DNA of 64,000 nt from UBA4417 sp031550085 (lineage in GTDB: Bacteria > Bacteroidota > Bacteroidia > Bacteroidales > UBA4417). Each line of letters opens with the position of its first letter. The stretch's first letter is position 1. Position numbers and translations under genes: made by a program. This document shows, in pieces, positions 52,452 to 60,577 of the stretch. The notes beneath the pieces were generated by a model. That model was not told the DNA's origin. It searched no databases and was given only the letters and a program-made list of their open reading frames with translations. The stretch covers positions 18,627 to 82,626 of the forward strand of contig JAVBOY010000029.1 in assembly GCA_031550085.1 (NCBI GenBank). Direction: 5' to 3'.

Positions 52452-54077
52452 TTATCGGTCAATATCCGGAACCACATAATCCAACGAACCGCCGATGGCA
52501 ATCAGATCGGCAATTTTCTCTTGCCGCGTAATAGCATCTACCACCGAAACCAAACTCAAGTTCGGCGAGCGGAATTTTACACGATACGGATTTTTATCCC
52601 CTTTGCTGGAGATATGTACGCCAAATATCCCACGTGCCGCTTCCACCATTTGATAATAATCGCCTTCAGGAATGCGGATGACGGGTTTTGTTTTGGCGCA
52701 AAAATCGCCTTCGGGAATGTTATCAACCAATTGCTCCAAAATAGTAAGGGATTGCGGAATTTCGTCCAATCGGCACATATAACGTGCAAAAGCATCCCCT
52801 TCTTCGCGTACAATTTCTTCAAAATTTATCGTATCATACACCCCATACGGAATGTATTTGCGCACATCCGACCGGAATCCCGAAGCCCTGCCCGAAGGCC
52901 CCGTTACGGCATACGAAATTGCCTGCTCTTTGCTCATTTTCCCGACACCAATCATGCGTTCTTTGGCAATAATATTCCCTGTAAATATTTGATGATATTC
53001 TTTCAGCATTTTACGCATGTACGGAATAAACTCTTTCACTTGTTTTTGGAAATTTGCGCTAAGATCGTACATCACGCCGCCAATGACGTTGTAATTCATT
53101 ATCAGGCGACCGCCGCAAGTGTCTTCAAATATTTTGATAATTTTTTCGCGATCACGCATGCCGTAAATAAAAGCTGTCAAACCGCCCATATCCATGCACA
53201 TGCATGACCAACCGAGAAGGTGCGAAGCAATCCGCATCAATTCGTCCATCATGGTACGGATGTACTGCGCCCGCATGGGAATTTCAAGTTCCATGGCTTT
53301 TTCCACACACAAACACACCGCATGCCGGTTCATGTGAGCCGAAAGATAATCCAAGCGGTCGGTCAGATGAAGAATTTGCGGATAGGTGAGGCCTTCGCAC
53401 ATTTTCTCTACACCACGATGGATGTAGCCCAAGTTTACATCAATTTTATTGATAATCTCGCCGTCCAACGAAACCCGGAAATGCAACACACCGTGCGTTG
53501 CCGGATGTTGAGGACCAATATTTACCACATATTCTTCTTTCCCGAAAAGTTCTTTTGCCTCTTCCTGAATGCCTTTTTCCATCGAAAAGGTAAGGTGCGT
53601 CAATTTGTCGCTCATTTCTTCACTTTCGAGGCGCAACGGATTCAATTCGGGATTAGTATCATAATCTTTGCACAGCGGATAGCCCACCCACTTTTCATTC
53701 AGGAAAAGTTTGCGCATATCGGGATGATTGATAAAATGAATGCCAAACATTTCATGCACCTCGCGTTCGTTGAGGTTGGCAGTTTCCCAAATATCGCTTA
53801 CTGTGAACAATTGCGGATTCTCACGATCGGGAGCCACTGTTTTCAATACTACAATTTTACCCAAATCCGTTGATGGAGAAAGGTAATACAACACGCCTAC
53901 GCGATCGCCCCAATCCATACCGACAAGTGCTGAAAGGTAATCCAAACCGGCTTCGTAGCGCAATTTGGACGTAACTTCGTGCAGATTTTGCGATGGAACT
54001 ACAAACGTTGGGTATTGGGTTCCTTCTATTATTTGTATTTCAGGAAATTGCGCTACTATTTTGTTTATTAATTCCAT
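52452..54077 (-). CDS. nuoCD: NADH-quinone oxidoreductase fused subunits C/D
   Basis: 541-residue fusion. NuoC (30-kDa) domain: residues about 1-160, with NLNEREVHEMFGIHFINHPDMRKL. NuoD (49-kDa) domain: from about 185, with IGPQHPATHGVLHF, NLGYIHRGVEKMCEG, LDYLSAHMNRHAV and GPSGRASGFRSDVR. The His of GPQHPATHG and the Tyr of LDY, implicated in quinone reduction, are present. The 52277-52451 spacer to nuoH carries opposed GAAAGTTGAAAATG / CATTTTCAACTTTC words. Confidence 0.95.
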   Translation of the reverse strand: MELINKIVAQFPEIQIIEGTQYPTFVVPSQNLHEVTSKLRYEAGLDYLSALVGMDWGDRVGVLYYLSPSTDLGKIVVLKTVAPDRENPQLFTVSDIWETANLNEREVHEMFGIHFINHPDMRKLFLNEKWVGYPLCKDYDTNPELNPLRLESEEMSDKLTHLTFSMEKGIQEEAKELFGKEEYVVNIGPQHPATHGVLHFRVSLDGEIINKIDVNLGYIHRGVEKMCEGLTYPQILHLTDRLDYLSAHMNRHAVCLCVEKAMELEIPMRAQYIRTMMDELMRIASHLLGWSCMCMDMGGLTAFIYGMRDREKIIKIFEDTCGGRLIMNYNVIGGVMYDLSANFQKQVKEFIPYMRKMLKEYHQIFTGNIIAKERMIGVGKMSKEQAISYAVTGPSGRASGFRSDVRKYIPYGVYDTINFEEIVREEGDAFARYMCRLDEIPQSLTILEQLVDNIPEGDFCAKTKPVIRIPEGDYYQMVEAARGIFGVHISSKGDKNPYRVKFRSPNLSLVSVVDAITRQEKIADLIAIGGSLDYVVPDIDR

Positions 54078-54125
54078 GTTTTGGATGGTTTTTAATAAAC
54101 CTAACGAAACTTTGTTAGGTCGAAA

Positions 54126-54737
54126 TTATTTCCCCTCTTCTTCCTTCAGTTGTTCTCTTACCACTTTCCGCGACCGTACTCCTTTTTCCAGGAAGTCTTC
54201 CACTTTCAATTTGCGTTGCAACTGCATTAAACCGTACAAAAGCGCTTCGGGGCGTGGCGGACACCCCGGCACATAAACATCCACCGGAATGATTTCATCC
54301 ACATTATTTACTACATGGTACGATTTGCAAAACGGCCCCCCCGAAATGGCGCAACTACCCATAGCAATTACATACTTGGGTTCCGACATTTGGTCATAAA
54401 GACGTTTTAAAACAGGCGCCATTTTATACACAATCGTTCCGGCAACTACAATTACATCGGCTTGGCGCGGGCTGGAACGTGTTACTTCAAATCCAAAACG
54501 GGCAAAATCGAATCGCGCAGCGCCTACACTCATAAATTCAATGCCGCAACAGCTGGTAGCAAATGTGAGGGGCCACACCGAGTTGGAACGTGCCCAATCG
54601 ATCAAATCGTCGAGTTTCCGAACCATTATGTTGGCTCCATTTTGTTCCAACTCACGAACATATTGTTCCAAGTATTCGCTATCTTTAAATTCCTCGTTTT
54701 TGATTCCTTTGATGCGGATATTTTTTACTTGTCCCAT
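54126..54737 (-). CDS. nuoB: NADH-quinone oxidoreductase subunit B
   Basis: 203 residues; carries terminal cluster N2. Ligand cysteines: the CC pair of FATSCCGIEFM, the Cys of AMGSCAISGGPF and the Cys of VPGCPPRPEAL. Its start overlaps the end of nuoA by 13 bp, indicating translational coupling. N-terminus (VKNIRIKGIKNEEFKD) is slightly longer than minimal versions. Confidence 0.95.
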   Translation of the reverse strand: MGQVKNIRIKGIKNEEFKDSEYLEQYVRELEQNGANIMVRKLDDLIDWARSNSVWPLTFATSCCGIEFMSVGAARFDFARFGFEVTRSSPRQADVIVVAGTIVYKMAPVLKRLYDQMSEPKYVIAMGSCAISGGPFCKSYHVVNNVDEIIPVDVYVPGCPPRPEALLYGLMQLQRKLKVEDFLEKGVRSRKVVREQLKEEEGK

Positions 54738-55078
54738 ACCAACACTCCTTTCCTCCAGGCGTAGGCCAATCCCAAAATCAGGATAAACATGAAAAACAAT
54801 ACATTAATAAGTCCCATCACACCCAAATCTTTTACAATTACTGCCCAGGGGAATAAAAAAATGGCTTCGATGTCGAACATCAAAAAAAGGATGGCAAACA
54901 AATAGTAACCAACCTTAAACTGCATCCAAGAAGTGCCGCGAGTGGGGATACCGCATTCATAAGGTTCGCCTTTTTGTGGATTGTACGACCGGGGCGCCAG
55001 CCACAAAGCGATTAGTGTTGCCGCTCCTACCAGAACAATGGTTGACAGGAAGGCAACAGTAAACATTGCTGAATTCAT
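54725..55078 (-). CDS. nuoA: NADH-quinone oxidoreductase subunit A
   Basis: 117-residue subunit of three TM helices, with the conserved loop KGEPYECGIPTRG (TM1-2 loop Cys) and FAILFLMFDIEAIFLFPWA in TM2. It is the first gene of the nuo-hdr-flx cluster, about 90 bp behind a consensus promoter. Confidence 0.95.
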   Translation of the reverse strand: MNSAMFTVAFLSTIVLVGAATLIALWLAPRSYNPQKGEPYECGIPTRGTSWMQFKVGYYLFAILFLMFDIEAIFLFPWAVIVKDLGVMGLINVLFFMFILILGLAYAWRKGVLVWDK

Positions 55079-55165
55079 ATAAACAACTCTTAAAAGATAC
55101 TAAATTAGTAACACAATCTTTTGAATTTCAATAAAAAACGAAAGATTTGGACGAAAAACGGTTCG

Positions 55166-55223
55166 CAAATATAGTTTTTTTTCAAAACCTGCAAATCAAT
55201 CGTTTCTGTTAATTGATTAACAG
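55166..55223 (-). promoter_or_regulatory. Promoter of the nuo-hdr-flx cluster with an upstream 18-bp palindrome
   Basis: On the minus strand: TTG (55194-55192), 18-nt spacer, TATATTTG (55173-55166), about 90 bp before nuoA. Immediately upstream of the -33 element is a dyad CTGTTAAT-TG-ATTAACAG (55206-55223), a candidate site for an activator or repressor of the operon. Confidence 0.7.
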
Positions 55224-55253
55224 TAAGGAGATGGGAAAAGTGTGCTCATGAAA

Positions 55254-55285
55254 AAAGCATGTGATTTATTTTAACCACATGCTTT
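55254..55285 (-). terminator. Terminator downstream of the VOC gene
   Basis: Perfect 10-bp stem (55254-55263 with 55276-55285) followed on the minus strand by TTTTTTC. It insulates the nuo promoter from readthrough. Confidence 0.8.
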
Positions 55286-55420
55286 CAGTGTAATTTTGAG
55301 TGCGGATTCAAACGGGAAGAAATTGTGAAATGATGACAAAAAATCATCTTAAATTTCAAACCGGGCTTTAAATTTCCTTAGCATCCTTTTATGCAGTAAA
55401 ATAAAGATCCCGGCTCGTTT

Positions 55421-55795
55421 TCATTTATCCGAATACAATCCTACACGATTTCCTTCGCTGTCGATAAACAATGAGAAGTAACCACGCCCTTCTGCTTCGA
55501 TTTTGGTTTTCGGGCGGGTAATTTTGCCTCCGTTACGTCCGATTGCCGACAGCGCTTTCTCCATGTCTTCAACATAGAAGTGAATCAATATGCCGTCTTT
55601 CGACGGGCAAAACGTCCGTTCCGAATCCCACGAAATAGCACCCGGGCATTGCCCGTTTTCTTCGGGGAAGAAAGCCATTTTTTCGTTACTGCAATCCATT
55701 ACGGGTAGCTTTAAATCCAAAATTGTTTCATAAAAATTTACGGCGCGGTCGAAATCGACGACCGGAATTTCAAAAAATGCGATCAAGTTTTTCAT
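55421..55795 (-). CDS. VOC / glyoxalase-bleomycin resistance family protein
   Basis: 124-residue single VOC domain built of two beta-alpha-beta-beta-beta modules: FFEIPVVDFDRAVNFYETIL and ILIHFYVEDMEKALSAI, closing with GRGYFSLFIDSEGNRVGLYS. This version is the common Bacteroidetes type with a Glu at the last metal-ligand position region. Substrate unknown. TAATTTTG on the minus strand (55855-55848) may be its promoter element. Confidence 0.88.
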   Translation of the reverse strand: MKNLIAFFEIPVVDFDRAVNFYETILDLKLPVMDCSNEKMAFFPEENGQCPGAISWDSERTFCPSKDGILIHFYVEDMEKALSAIGRNGGKITRPKTKIEAEGRGYFSLFIDSEGNRVGLYSDK

Positions 55796-55915
55796 TTTTT
55801 CGTTTGTTAAAAAGTAAGTAACTCGGGTAATTTGTTAATTGACAGTGCAAAATTACGTTACCCCTTCCGACCGGACTTGGAAAAAACGGACATGTTTCAA
55901 GGAATTAAAAGAACA

Positions 55916-55950
55916 AAAGCCTCACCGGACTTCAAATCTTGTGAGGCTTT
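55916..55950 (-). terminator. Terminator after the AraC-GyrI gene
   Basis: Perfect 10-bp stem AAAGCCTCAC / GTGAGGCTTT with a 15-nt loop, followed on the minus strand by TTGTTCTTTT. Confidence 0.75.
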
Positions 55951-55972
55951 GTCAAAAACTTTTATTAAAAGG

Positions 55973-56917
55973 TTACAAAGGCTTTACCGGAATGCAGATA
56001 TCCAAATCGAACTTCCGTTGTGCATCCTCTTCTGCCGAATTATAGTATAATTCGTAGGAATTTCCATGAGGTTGGTAACCGCTGTCGGTAAGCCACAGAC
56101 ACATGGTGTTCCAGGCTTTTTCAAATCCCTTTTCATCAATTTGAAAACGACCGACCGCGTATTTTCCTGCGGGAACAATCCTTTTTCCGATCTCGCCTTC
56201 TACTTTTACATCAGTCGTTACGGTAATGCAGGCATCTTGCCGGACTTTTTCGATCGCCGTTACCGATGGATCGTCGTGATAAAGCGTAAGAGTTTTGGTT
56301 TCGGGAAAGTTCAACAATCCCCTCGGGCCTGCCCATTTCATCAGTTTTTCGTAGGCATTTCCGATCAGGTTAAACTGGCCTGTATGGCGTATATACACCA
56401 CATTCATTTCAGGCATTTCTTTGATTTCGATTTTTGTGTCCATAAAAATAATTTGTTTCAGATTGACACGGCAAAGTTGCATTTCAAAATCAAAACCGGG
56501 TTTCACATTCTTGCTCAGCAATTGACCGTTCTTGCTATACCGCAGACCGTCACGTACATAAACAGCCCGTTCCTGCTGTCGGTATTCCTTGGCGGTGGTA
56601 TGAAAACGGGCACGGAAAGAGCGGCTGAACAAGGACAAACTGCTGAATCCGCAAGCATAAGCAATTTCACCGATCGACATCCGCTCGTCGTTTAACAAAA
56701 GAACCGCCGCTTTTTCCAAACGGATCCGCTGCACATAGTCGGTGGGTGTTTCGCCCGTTAATACCGTAAATATTCGATGAAAATGAAATTGTGAAAAATG
56801 GGCTATTTCTGCCAAAGTATATAAATTCAAGGGGTGGTCTATGTGCTTTTCCACATAATCCATCACCCGATTAATCCGCGCAATATATTCTTTCCGGCTG
56901 GCTTCGTTGGGATTCAT
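55973..56917 (-). CDS. AraC-family regulator with C-terminal GyrI-like domain
   Basis: 314 residues from ATG 56917 (MNPNEASRKEY); ten further residues are possible upstream. AraC HTH pair (RINRVMDYVEKHIDHPLNLYTL, FSQFHFHRIFTVLTGE, CGFSSLSLFSRSFRARF) then, from about 160, a GyrI effector domain (IEIKEMPEMNVVYIRHTGQF .. FDLDICIPVKPL). Clear paralogue of 17155-18033, with similar spacing and motifs. TAACTTTG on the minus strand (56952-56945) may be the promoter. Ligand and targets unknown. Confidence 0.88.
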   Translation of the reverse strand: MNPNEASRKEYIARINRVMDYVEKHIDHPLNLYTLAEIAHFSQFHFHRIFTVLTGETPTDYVQRIRLEKAAVLLLNDERMSIGEIAYACGFSSLSLFSRSFRARFHTTAKEYRQQERAVYVRDGLRYSKNGQLLSKNVKPGFDFEMQLCRVNLKQIIFMDTKIEIKEMPEMNVVYIRHTGQFNLIGNAYEKLMKWAGPRGLLNFPETKTLTLYHDDPSVTAIEKVRQDACITVTTDVKVEGEIGKRIVPAGKYAVGRFQIDEKGFEKAWNTMCLWLTDSGYQPHGNSYELYYNSAEEDAQRKFDLDICIPVKPL

Positions 56918-56995
56918 ACGTTTTTTTGATACATGAATGAAAAACAAAGTTACAGAAAGCTTTTCGTACCCTTTTTACCAATCTTGCTATCTTCC

Positions 56996-57790
56996 TTAGG
57001 AAAAGTAGTCGGAATAAGGGGCACAGATACGTGAGTATTCCGTAGGCGTGTAACCTGAAAAAGCTTTGAATTCCTTGATGAGGTGCGACTGGTCGTAAAA
57101 ACCGCATTCGTAAGCCAAGTGTGTGGGTGGAATGGCTGGCTGCATTTGCAAAACATGCAACGCCTTTTGAAACCGCACCACCCGTAAATAATCTTTCGGA
57201 TTAGCACCCACGTATTCAGCAAATATCCGCTTGAATTGCTTGTAACTCAGGCAAGCCGTTTTGGCCAGTGCACCCATATTTTGCTGACCGGAGTAAATGG
57301 ATTGTAGCACGGCATGGATTCGTTTCAGGTTATGTGTGGCCAGTGTAACCAAGCGATTCAGCAAAAACCGTTCGATCCAAAGCACACAAACATGGATGTC
57401 GACCGTATCGAACAAACGCTTCTTTAATTCCAAAAGTTGAGGGTCGCTCAAATCATCGACCGCAATGCTTTGTCCGTTCAATTCCATTAACGGTAAATCG
57501 AAAAATGCTTTGGCTCCGACTGGTTGAAATACTACGGAAATCAAATCGATATGCCCAGAATAGAATAAATCGGTAAATCCGGTTCCTTGTCCACTCAGGA
57601 AGGCACGCGGTTGCAGTTGTTTGCTCGATGAAGAAAAAAGCCTTTCACCACGGTGAAACATCAAACTCATCAAGCCGTTCGGAATCACCCGCTCACTTGC
57701 CTGCAAACCACTGTCGGCCGTCAAAAACCAATAATGTTTCACATAAGGGGCTAATAAGGCTGAAGGCTGTAGAATTTGAAAAGTTTCCAT
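56996..57790 (-). CDS. AraC-family regulator with DUF6597-type N-terminus
   Basis: 264 residues. The N-terminal domain begins with LAPYVKHYWFL and includes VIPNGLMSLMFHRG and VVFQPVGAKAFFDLP, the pattern of the DUF6597 sensor found in Bacteroidetes AraC proteins. The C-terminal HTH is standard (ACLSYKQFKRIFAEYVGANPKDYLR, YECGFYDQSHLIKEFKAFSG). A consensus promoter ends about 7 nt before the start codon, so the transcript may be leaderless. Confidence 0.87.
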   Translation of the reverse strand: METFQILQPSALLAPYVKHYWFLTADSGLQASERVIPNGLMSLMFHRGERLFSSSSKQLQPRAFLSGQGTGFTDLFYSGHIDLISVVFQPVGAKAFFDLPLMELNGQSIAVDDLSDPQLLELKKRLFDTVDIHVCVLWIERFLLNRLVTLATHNLKRIHAVLQSIYSGQQNMGALAKTACLSYKQFKRIFAEYVGANPKDYLRVVRFQKALHVLQMQPAIPPTHLAYECGFYDQSHLIKEFKAFSGYTPTEYSRICAPYSDYFS

Positions 57791-57796
57791 GTTTTA

Positions 57797-57826
57797 CAAA
57801 AATACGGTATTCTCAAATTCCGACAA
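57797..57826 (-). promoter_or_regulatory. Promoter of the DUF6597-AraC gene
   Basis: Minus strand: TTG (57826-57824), 19-nt spacer, TATTTTTG (57804-57797). The start codon is at 57790, leaving a leader of at most a few nucleotides. Confidence 0.7.
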
Positions 57827-57882
57827 AGATGTGGCCTTCTTGGTTTTTTGTCTTGTAAAAAACGGACATTGTACATTCCCGA

Positions 57883-57919
57883 AAAATAAAAAAGCTCGCA
57901 AAAATTTGATTTTGCAAGC
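57883..57919 (-). terminator. Terminator after tRNA-Leu(UAG)
   Basis: 10-bp stem (57894-57903 with 57910-57919, one G-U) followed on the minus strand by TTTTTTATTTT. Confidence 0.8.
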
Positions 57920-57947
57920 CTTTACTGTTTTTTTGATACCATTGTTG

Positions 57948-58029
57948 TGCGGATGAAGGGACTCGAACCCCCACGTCTCTCGACACCAGATCCTAAGTCT
58001 GGCGCGGCTACCAATTACGCCACATCCGC
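57948..58029 (-). tRNA. tRNA-Leu, anticodon UAG
   Basis: 82-nt class II tRNA on the minus strand. Acceptor GCGGATG/CATCCGC is perfect; anticodon stem CCAGA/TCTGG has loop CTTAGGA with anticodon TAG (codon CUA); long variable arm; T arm with GGTTCGAGTCC. Discriminator A, no encoded CCA. Confidence 0.95.
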
Positions 58030-58040
58030 TTTTGGGAGTG

Positions 58041-58069
58041 CAAAGATACAATAGTTTTGGTAATTACAA
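58041..58069 (-). promoter_or_regulatory. Promoter of tRNA-Leu(UAG)
   Basis: Minus strand: TTG (58069-58067), 18-nt spacer, TATCTTTG (58048-58041), 12 nt from the tRNA 5' end. Confidence 0.8.
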
Positions 58070-58168
58070 ATTTTAGAAATAAAAACCCGAAAAGCTTTTG
58101 TTCCATTTTGTTCGGTTGGAAATTTTAGAGGGACCTCAAATATATCCGTATTCTTTGCCAAAACCCTG

Positions 58169-58198
58169 TTGTTCATTGTTAATTCCTTTGTACTTTTG
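58169..58198 (+). promoter_or_regulatory. serS promoter
   Basis: TTG 58169-58171, 19-nt spacer, TACTTTTG 58191-58198; about 25 nt of leader to ATG 58231. Confidence 0.78.
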
Positions 58199-58230
58199 TT
58201 TTTTCAAAAATTAAAAACATATATCTCATT

Positions 58231-59502
58231 ATGCTAGAAATAAGTTTATTACGAGAGAATCCCGATAAAGTCATCGAACGTCTGGCAAAGAAATATTTTG
58301 ACGCTAAAGACATTGTAAGCCGGATTTTGGATTTGGATATTCGCCGGCGCGAAACCCAACGGCAATTGGAAGAAAATTTGGCGCAAGCCAATAATTTGGC
58401 AAAGGAAATCGGTAACCTCTTTAAACAAGGAGAGCTGGCAAAAGCCGAAGTATTGAAAAAGCAAACCGTTGAACTCAAGGCGCAAGCGAAGGAATTGGAT
58501 GAAAAATTGGAAGTTCTGCAAAAAGATCAAAACGAATTGTTGATTTTGTTGCCCAATATGCCACACGAAACTACGCCTGAAGGCCGTTTACCCGAAAACA
58601 ACCCAGTAGTTTTTGAAAAAGGCGAAATACCGGTTTTGGCTTCGGATGCTGTAGCTCACTGGGATTTGACACAGAAATATGATATTATTGATTTTGAATT
58701 AGGTGTCAAGCTTACCGGAGCCGGATTCCCGGTTTACAAAGGAAAAGGAGCTAAACTCCAGCGGGCACTGATCAATTTCTTTTTAGACAATGCCACTCAG
58801 GCCGGATACGTTGAAGTACAGCCGCCCCTTATGGTGAATGAGGCCTCCGGCTACGGAACCGGCCAATTACCCGATAAGGACAGCCAAATGTATCATGTAG
58901 GATTGGATGGGTTTTACCTGATCCCCACGGCTGAAGTTCCCGTCACCAATATTTACCGCAATGTTATTTTAAAAGAAAACGATTTTCCGATCAAGAATGT
59001 AGCCTATTCGCAATGTTTTCGCCGCGAGGCCGGCTCTTATGGGAAAGATGTCCGCGGACTGAACCGGCTGCACCAATTCGATAAAGTGGAAATTGTACAA
59101 ATCGCCCATCCTGAGCGTTCTTACGAAATTTTAGAGCAAATGCGTGCTCATGTCGCCCATTTGTTAGACCAGTTGGAACTTCCGTACCGGATTATCCGTT
59201 TGTGCGGCGGGGATATGAGTTTTACCTCCGCTTGGACGTACGATTTTGAAGTGTATTCTGCGGCTCAACAACGCTGGTTGGAAGTAAGCTCGGTTTCAAA
59301 TTTTGAAAATTTTCAGGCAAACCGGATGAAATGCCGCTTTAAAGATGCCGATGGCAAAACCCGCTTGGTACATACGCTCAATGGTTCGGCATTGGCATTG
59401 CCCCGCATTGTTGCCGCTTTGCTCGAAAACAACCAAACGCCGGAAGGTATCAAAATCCCGAAAGCTTTGATTCCTTACACCGGATTTGATTTGATCTCGT
59501 AG
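58231..59502 (+). CDS. serS: Seryl-tRNA synthetase
   Basis: Charges tRNA-Ser. 423 residues, complete. N-terminal long antiparallel coiled-coil (about residues 30-110) that binds the tRNA variable arm; class II motif 2 FRREAGSYGKDVRGLNRLHQF and motif 3 NGSALALPRIVAALLENNQ. Serine-site residues in the TAEVPVTN segment are present. Own promoter and terminator, so monocistronic. Confidence 0.97.
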   Translation: MLEISLLRENPDKVIERLAKKYFDAKDIVSRILDLDIRRRETQRQLEENLAQANNLAKEIGNLFKQGELAKAEVLKKQTVELKAQAKELDEKLEVLQKDQNELLILLPNMPHETTPEGRLPENNPVVFEKGEIPVLASDAVAHWDLTQKYDIIDFELGVKLTGAGFPVYKGKGAKLQRALINFFLDNATQAGYVEVQPPLMVNEASGYGTGQLPDKDSQMYHVGLDGFYLIPTAEVPVTNIYRNVILKENDFPIKNVAYSQCFRREAGSYGKDVRGLNRLHQFDKVEIVQIAHPERSYEILEQMRAHVAHLLDQLELPYRIIRLCGGDMSFTSAWTYDFEVYSAAQQRWLEVSSVSNFENFQANRMKCRFKDADGKTRLVHTLNGSALALPRIVAALLENNQTPEGIKIPKALIPYTGFDLIS

Positions 59503-59539
59503 TACCTTAGATATTAATTTTGATTCTTGATAGACAATG

Positions 59540-59580
59540 CCCCGGAAAAGGTTTTCAGCCTTTTCTGGGGTATTTGTTGA
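59540..59580 (+). terminator. serS terminator
   Basis: 12-bp stem (59540-59551 with 59559-59570, one G-U) followed by TATTTGTTGATTTTTTTT. Confidence 0.85.
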
Positions 59581-59623
59581 TTTTTTTTGCAGAAGCTGTT
59601 AGGCAACTAAAAAATGAAACGAG

Positions 59624-60031
59624 TTATAACGGTTGGTTTAAGCCTACCATAATCAATAGCAATGCCGCTAGAAGCAAACTCCATTGGCTTGCTTTTAAGT
59701 AGTAACCCTTTTTCACTTTCGAAGCATACAATGCAAAAAGCCAAAAGAAAAAATACCCCAAAAACAAGATGCCGATAAAAAACAGAAATTGGTAGTTGAT
59801 GGGGCCCAGGCTGATTCCTATCAAAGTAAGAAAGAAAGCGGTCCACAGCAAATCGATGCTGACCATTTTTGAAATGCTGCGTCCCATAAACCACGATACC
59901 AGAAAATCATTCGATTCTTGAGTATTGCCTCCTTCCGGATTGGAAACTTGGTAGGCCTTGGCATGGTTTGCCAAACAGATAATCATGGAAATAAACAGAA
60001 ACAGTCCGGATAAAATTAGGAAATAGTTCAT
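59624..60031 (-). CDS. Small four-TM membrane protein, TetR-linked
   Basis: 135 residues with four predicted TM helices (LILSGLFLFISMIICLA, IDLLWTAFFLTLIGISL, FLFFIGILFLGYFFFWLF, WSLLLAALLLIMVGL). Function not recognised. Its start overlaps the TetR gene stop by 4 bp, so they are translationally coupled and both controlled by the operator at 60559-60577. Context suggests the membrane protein is the regulated output, for example an exporter-like or stress protein, but no transporter motif is visible. Confidence 0.7.
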   Translation of the reverse strand: MNYFLILSGLFLFISMIICLANHAKAYQVSNPEGGNTQESNDFLVSWFMGRSISKMVSIDLLWTAFFLTLIGISLGPINYQFLFFIGILFLGYFFFWLFALYASKVKKGYYLKASQWSLLLAALLLIMVGLNQPL

Positions 60032-60555
60032 TGCTTTAAGAGATAAAATTGTTGCAAATTGGATAATTCTTTTTTTGATAAACTGGGGAACAGTTGTTGT
60101 ATTCCGATCAAGGTGGCGTATTCCAGCATGGCAAGGTTTTTCGATTCCTTCGCACTTTTTCCTTCCTTTATGCTCAATGAGGCCAGATACTTCAACCGGA
60201 TTTTGTCGGCTTGTTCCACCCTTTTTTTTACGCTTTCATTAGAATAGCCCCACGCCCGGATAATTTGTTCGGTTTTTGGGGAAGTATTGGCTGTAAAATC
60301 ATAAAACAAAGCATTCCGTTCCAACCCATCTTCTGCATCCTCTGTTTCGCGAATCGGATTCAAGGTGTTTTTTTCCAGCCAATATTCCATAAATGCGTTG
60401 ATATAACCATCTACATTTTTGAAATGGTGGTAAAACGATCCCTTGGTAATTTTTAATCGCGCGCAAAGGTTTTCAATCGTGATTTTTGAAAACCCATCCG
60501 TTTCCATAATCGCGAACCCTTCCGTGAACCAAGCCGCTTTTTCTATTTTTTTCAT
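60028..60555 (-). CDS. TetR/AcrR-family transcriptional regulator
   Basis: 175-residue repressor. N-terminal HTH: GFSKITIENLCARLKITKGSFYHHFKN is represented by ITIENLCARLKITKGSFYHHF; the rest is the helical ligand-binding and dimer domain. A 19-bp palindrome lies 4 bp before its start codon, at the predicted transcription start, so autorepression is likely. Cotranscribed with a small four-TM protein. Confidence 0.9.
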   Translation of the reverse strand: MKKIEKAAWFTEGFAIMETDGFSKITIENLCARLKITKGSFYHHFKNVDGYINAFMEYWLEKNTLNPIRETEDAEDGLERNALFYDFTANTSPKTEQIIRAWGYSNESVKKRVEQADKIRLKYLASLSIKEGKSAKESKNLAMLEYATLIGIQQLFPSLSKKELSNLQQFYLLKQ

Positions 60556-60558
60556 ACA

Positions 60559-60577
60559 ATACCATACCGTATGGTAT
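60559..60577. promoter_or_regulatory. TetR operator palindrome and adjoining promoter
   Basis: ATACCATA-CCG-TATGGTAT is a perfect 8+3+8 dyad 4 bp upstream of the TetR ATG. On the minus strand the -7 element TATTTTTG (60586-60579) is directly upstream, so a bound repressor would cover the start of transcription. No TTG is found at -33. Confidence 0.8.

Larger units (their letters stand above)
55079..55420. other. 342-bp gap between nuoA and the VOC gene
   Basis: No gene. Holds the nuo promoter and dyad (55166-55223) and a minus-strand terminator (55254-55285). Confidence 0.7.

Noticed and set aside
33884..55078. Possibility that nuoE, nuoF or nuoG is hidden in the cluster.
   Set aside because: Every large frame in the region was assigned. 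None has the NuoF FMN/NADH motifs or the NuoG molybdopterin-like domain; FlxA is a ferredoxin-reductase-type protein, not NuoF.
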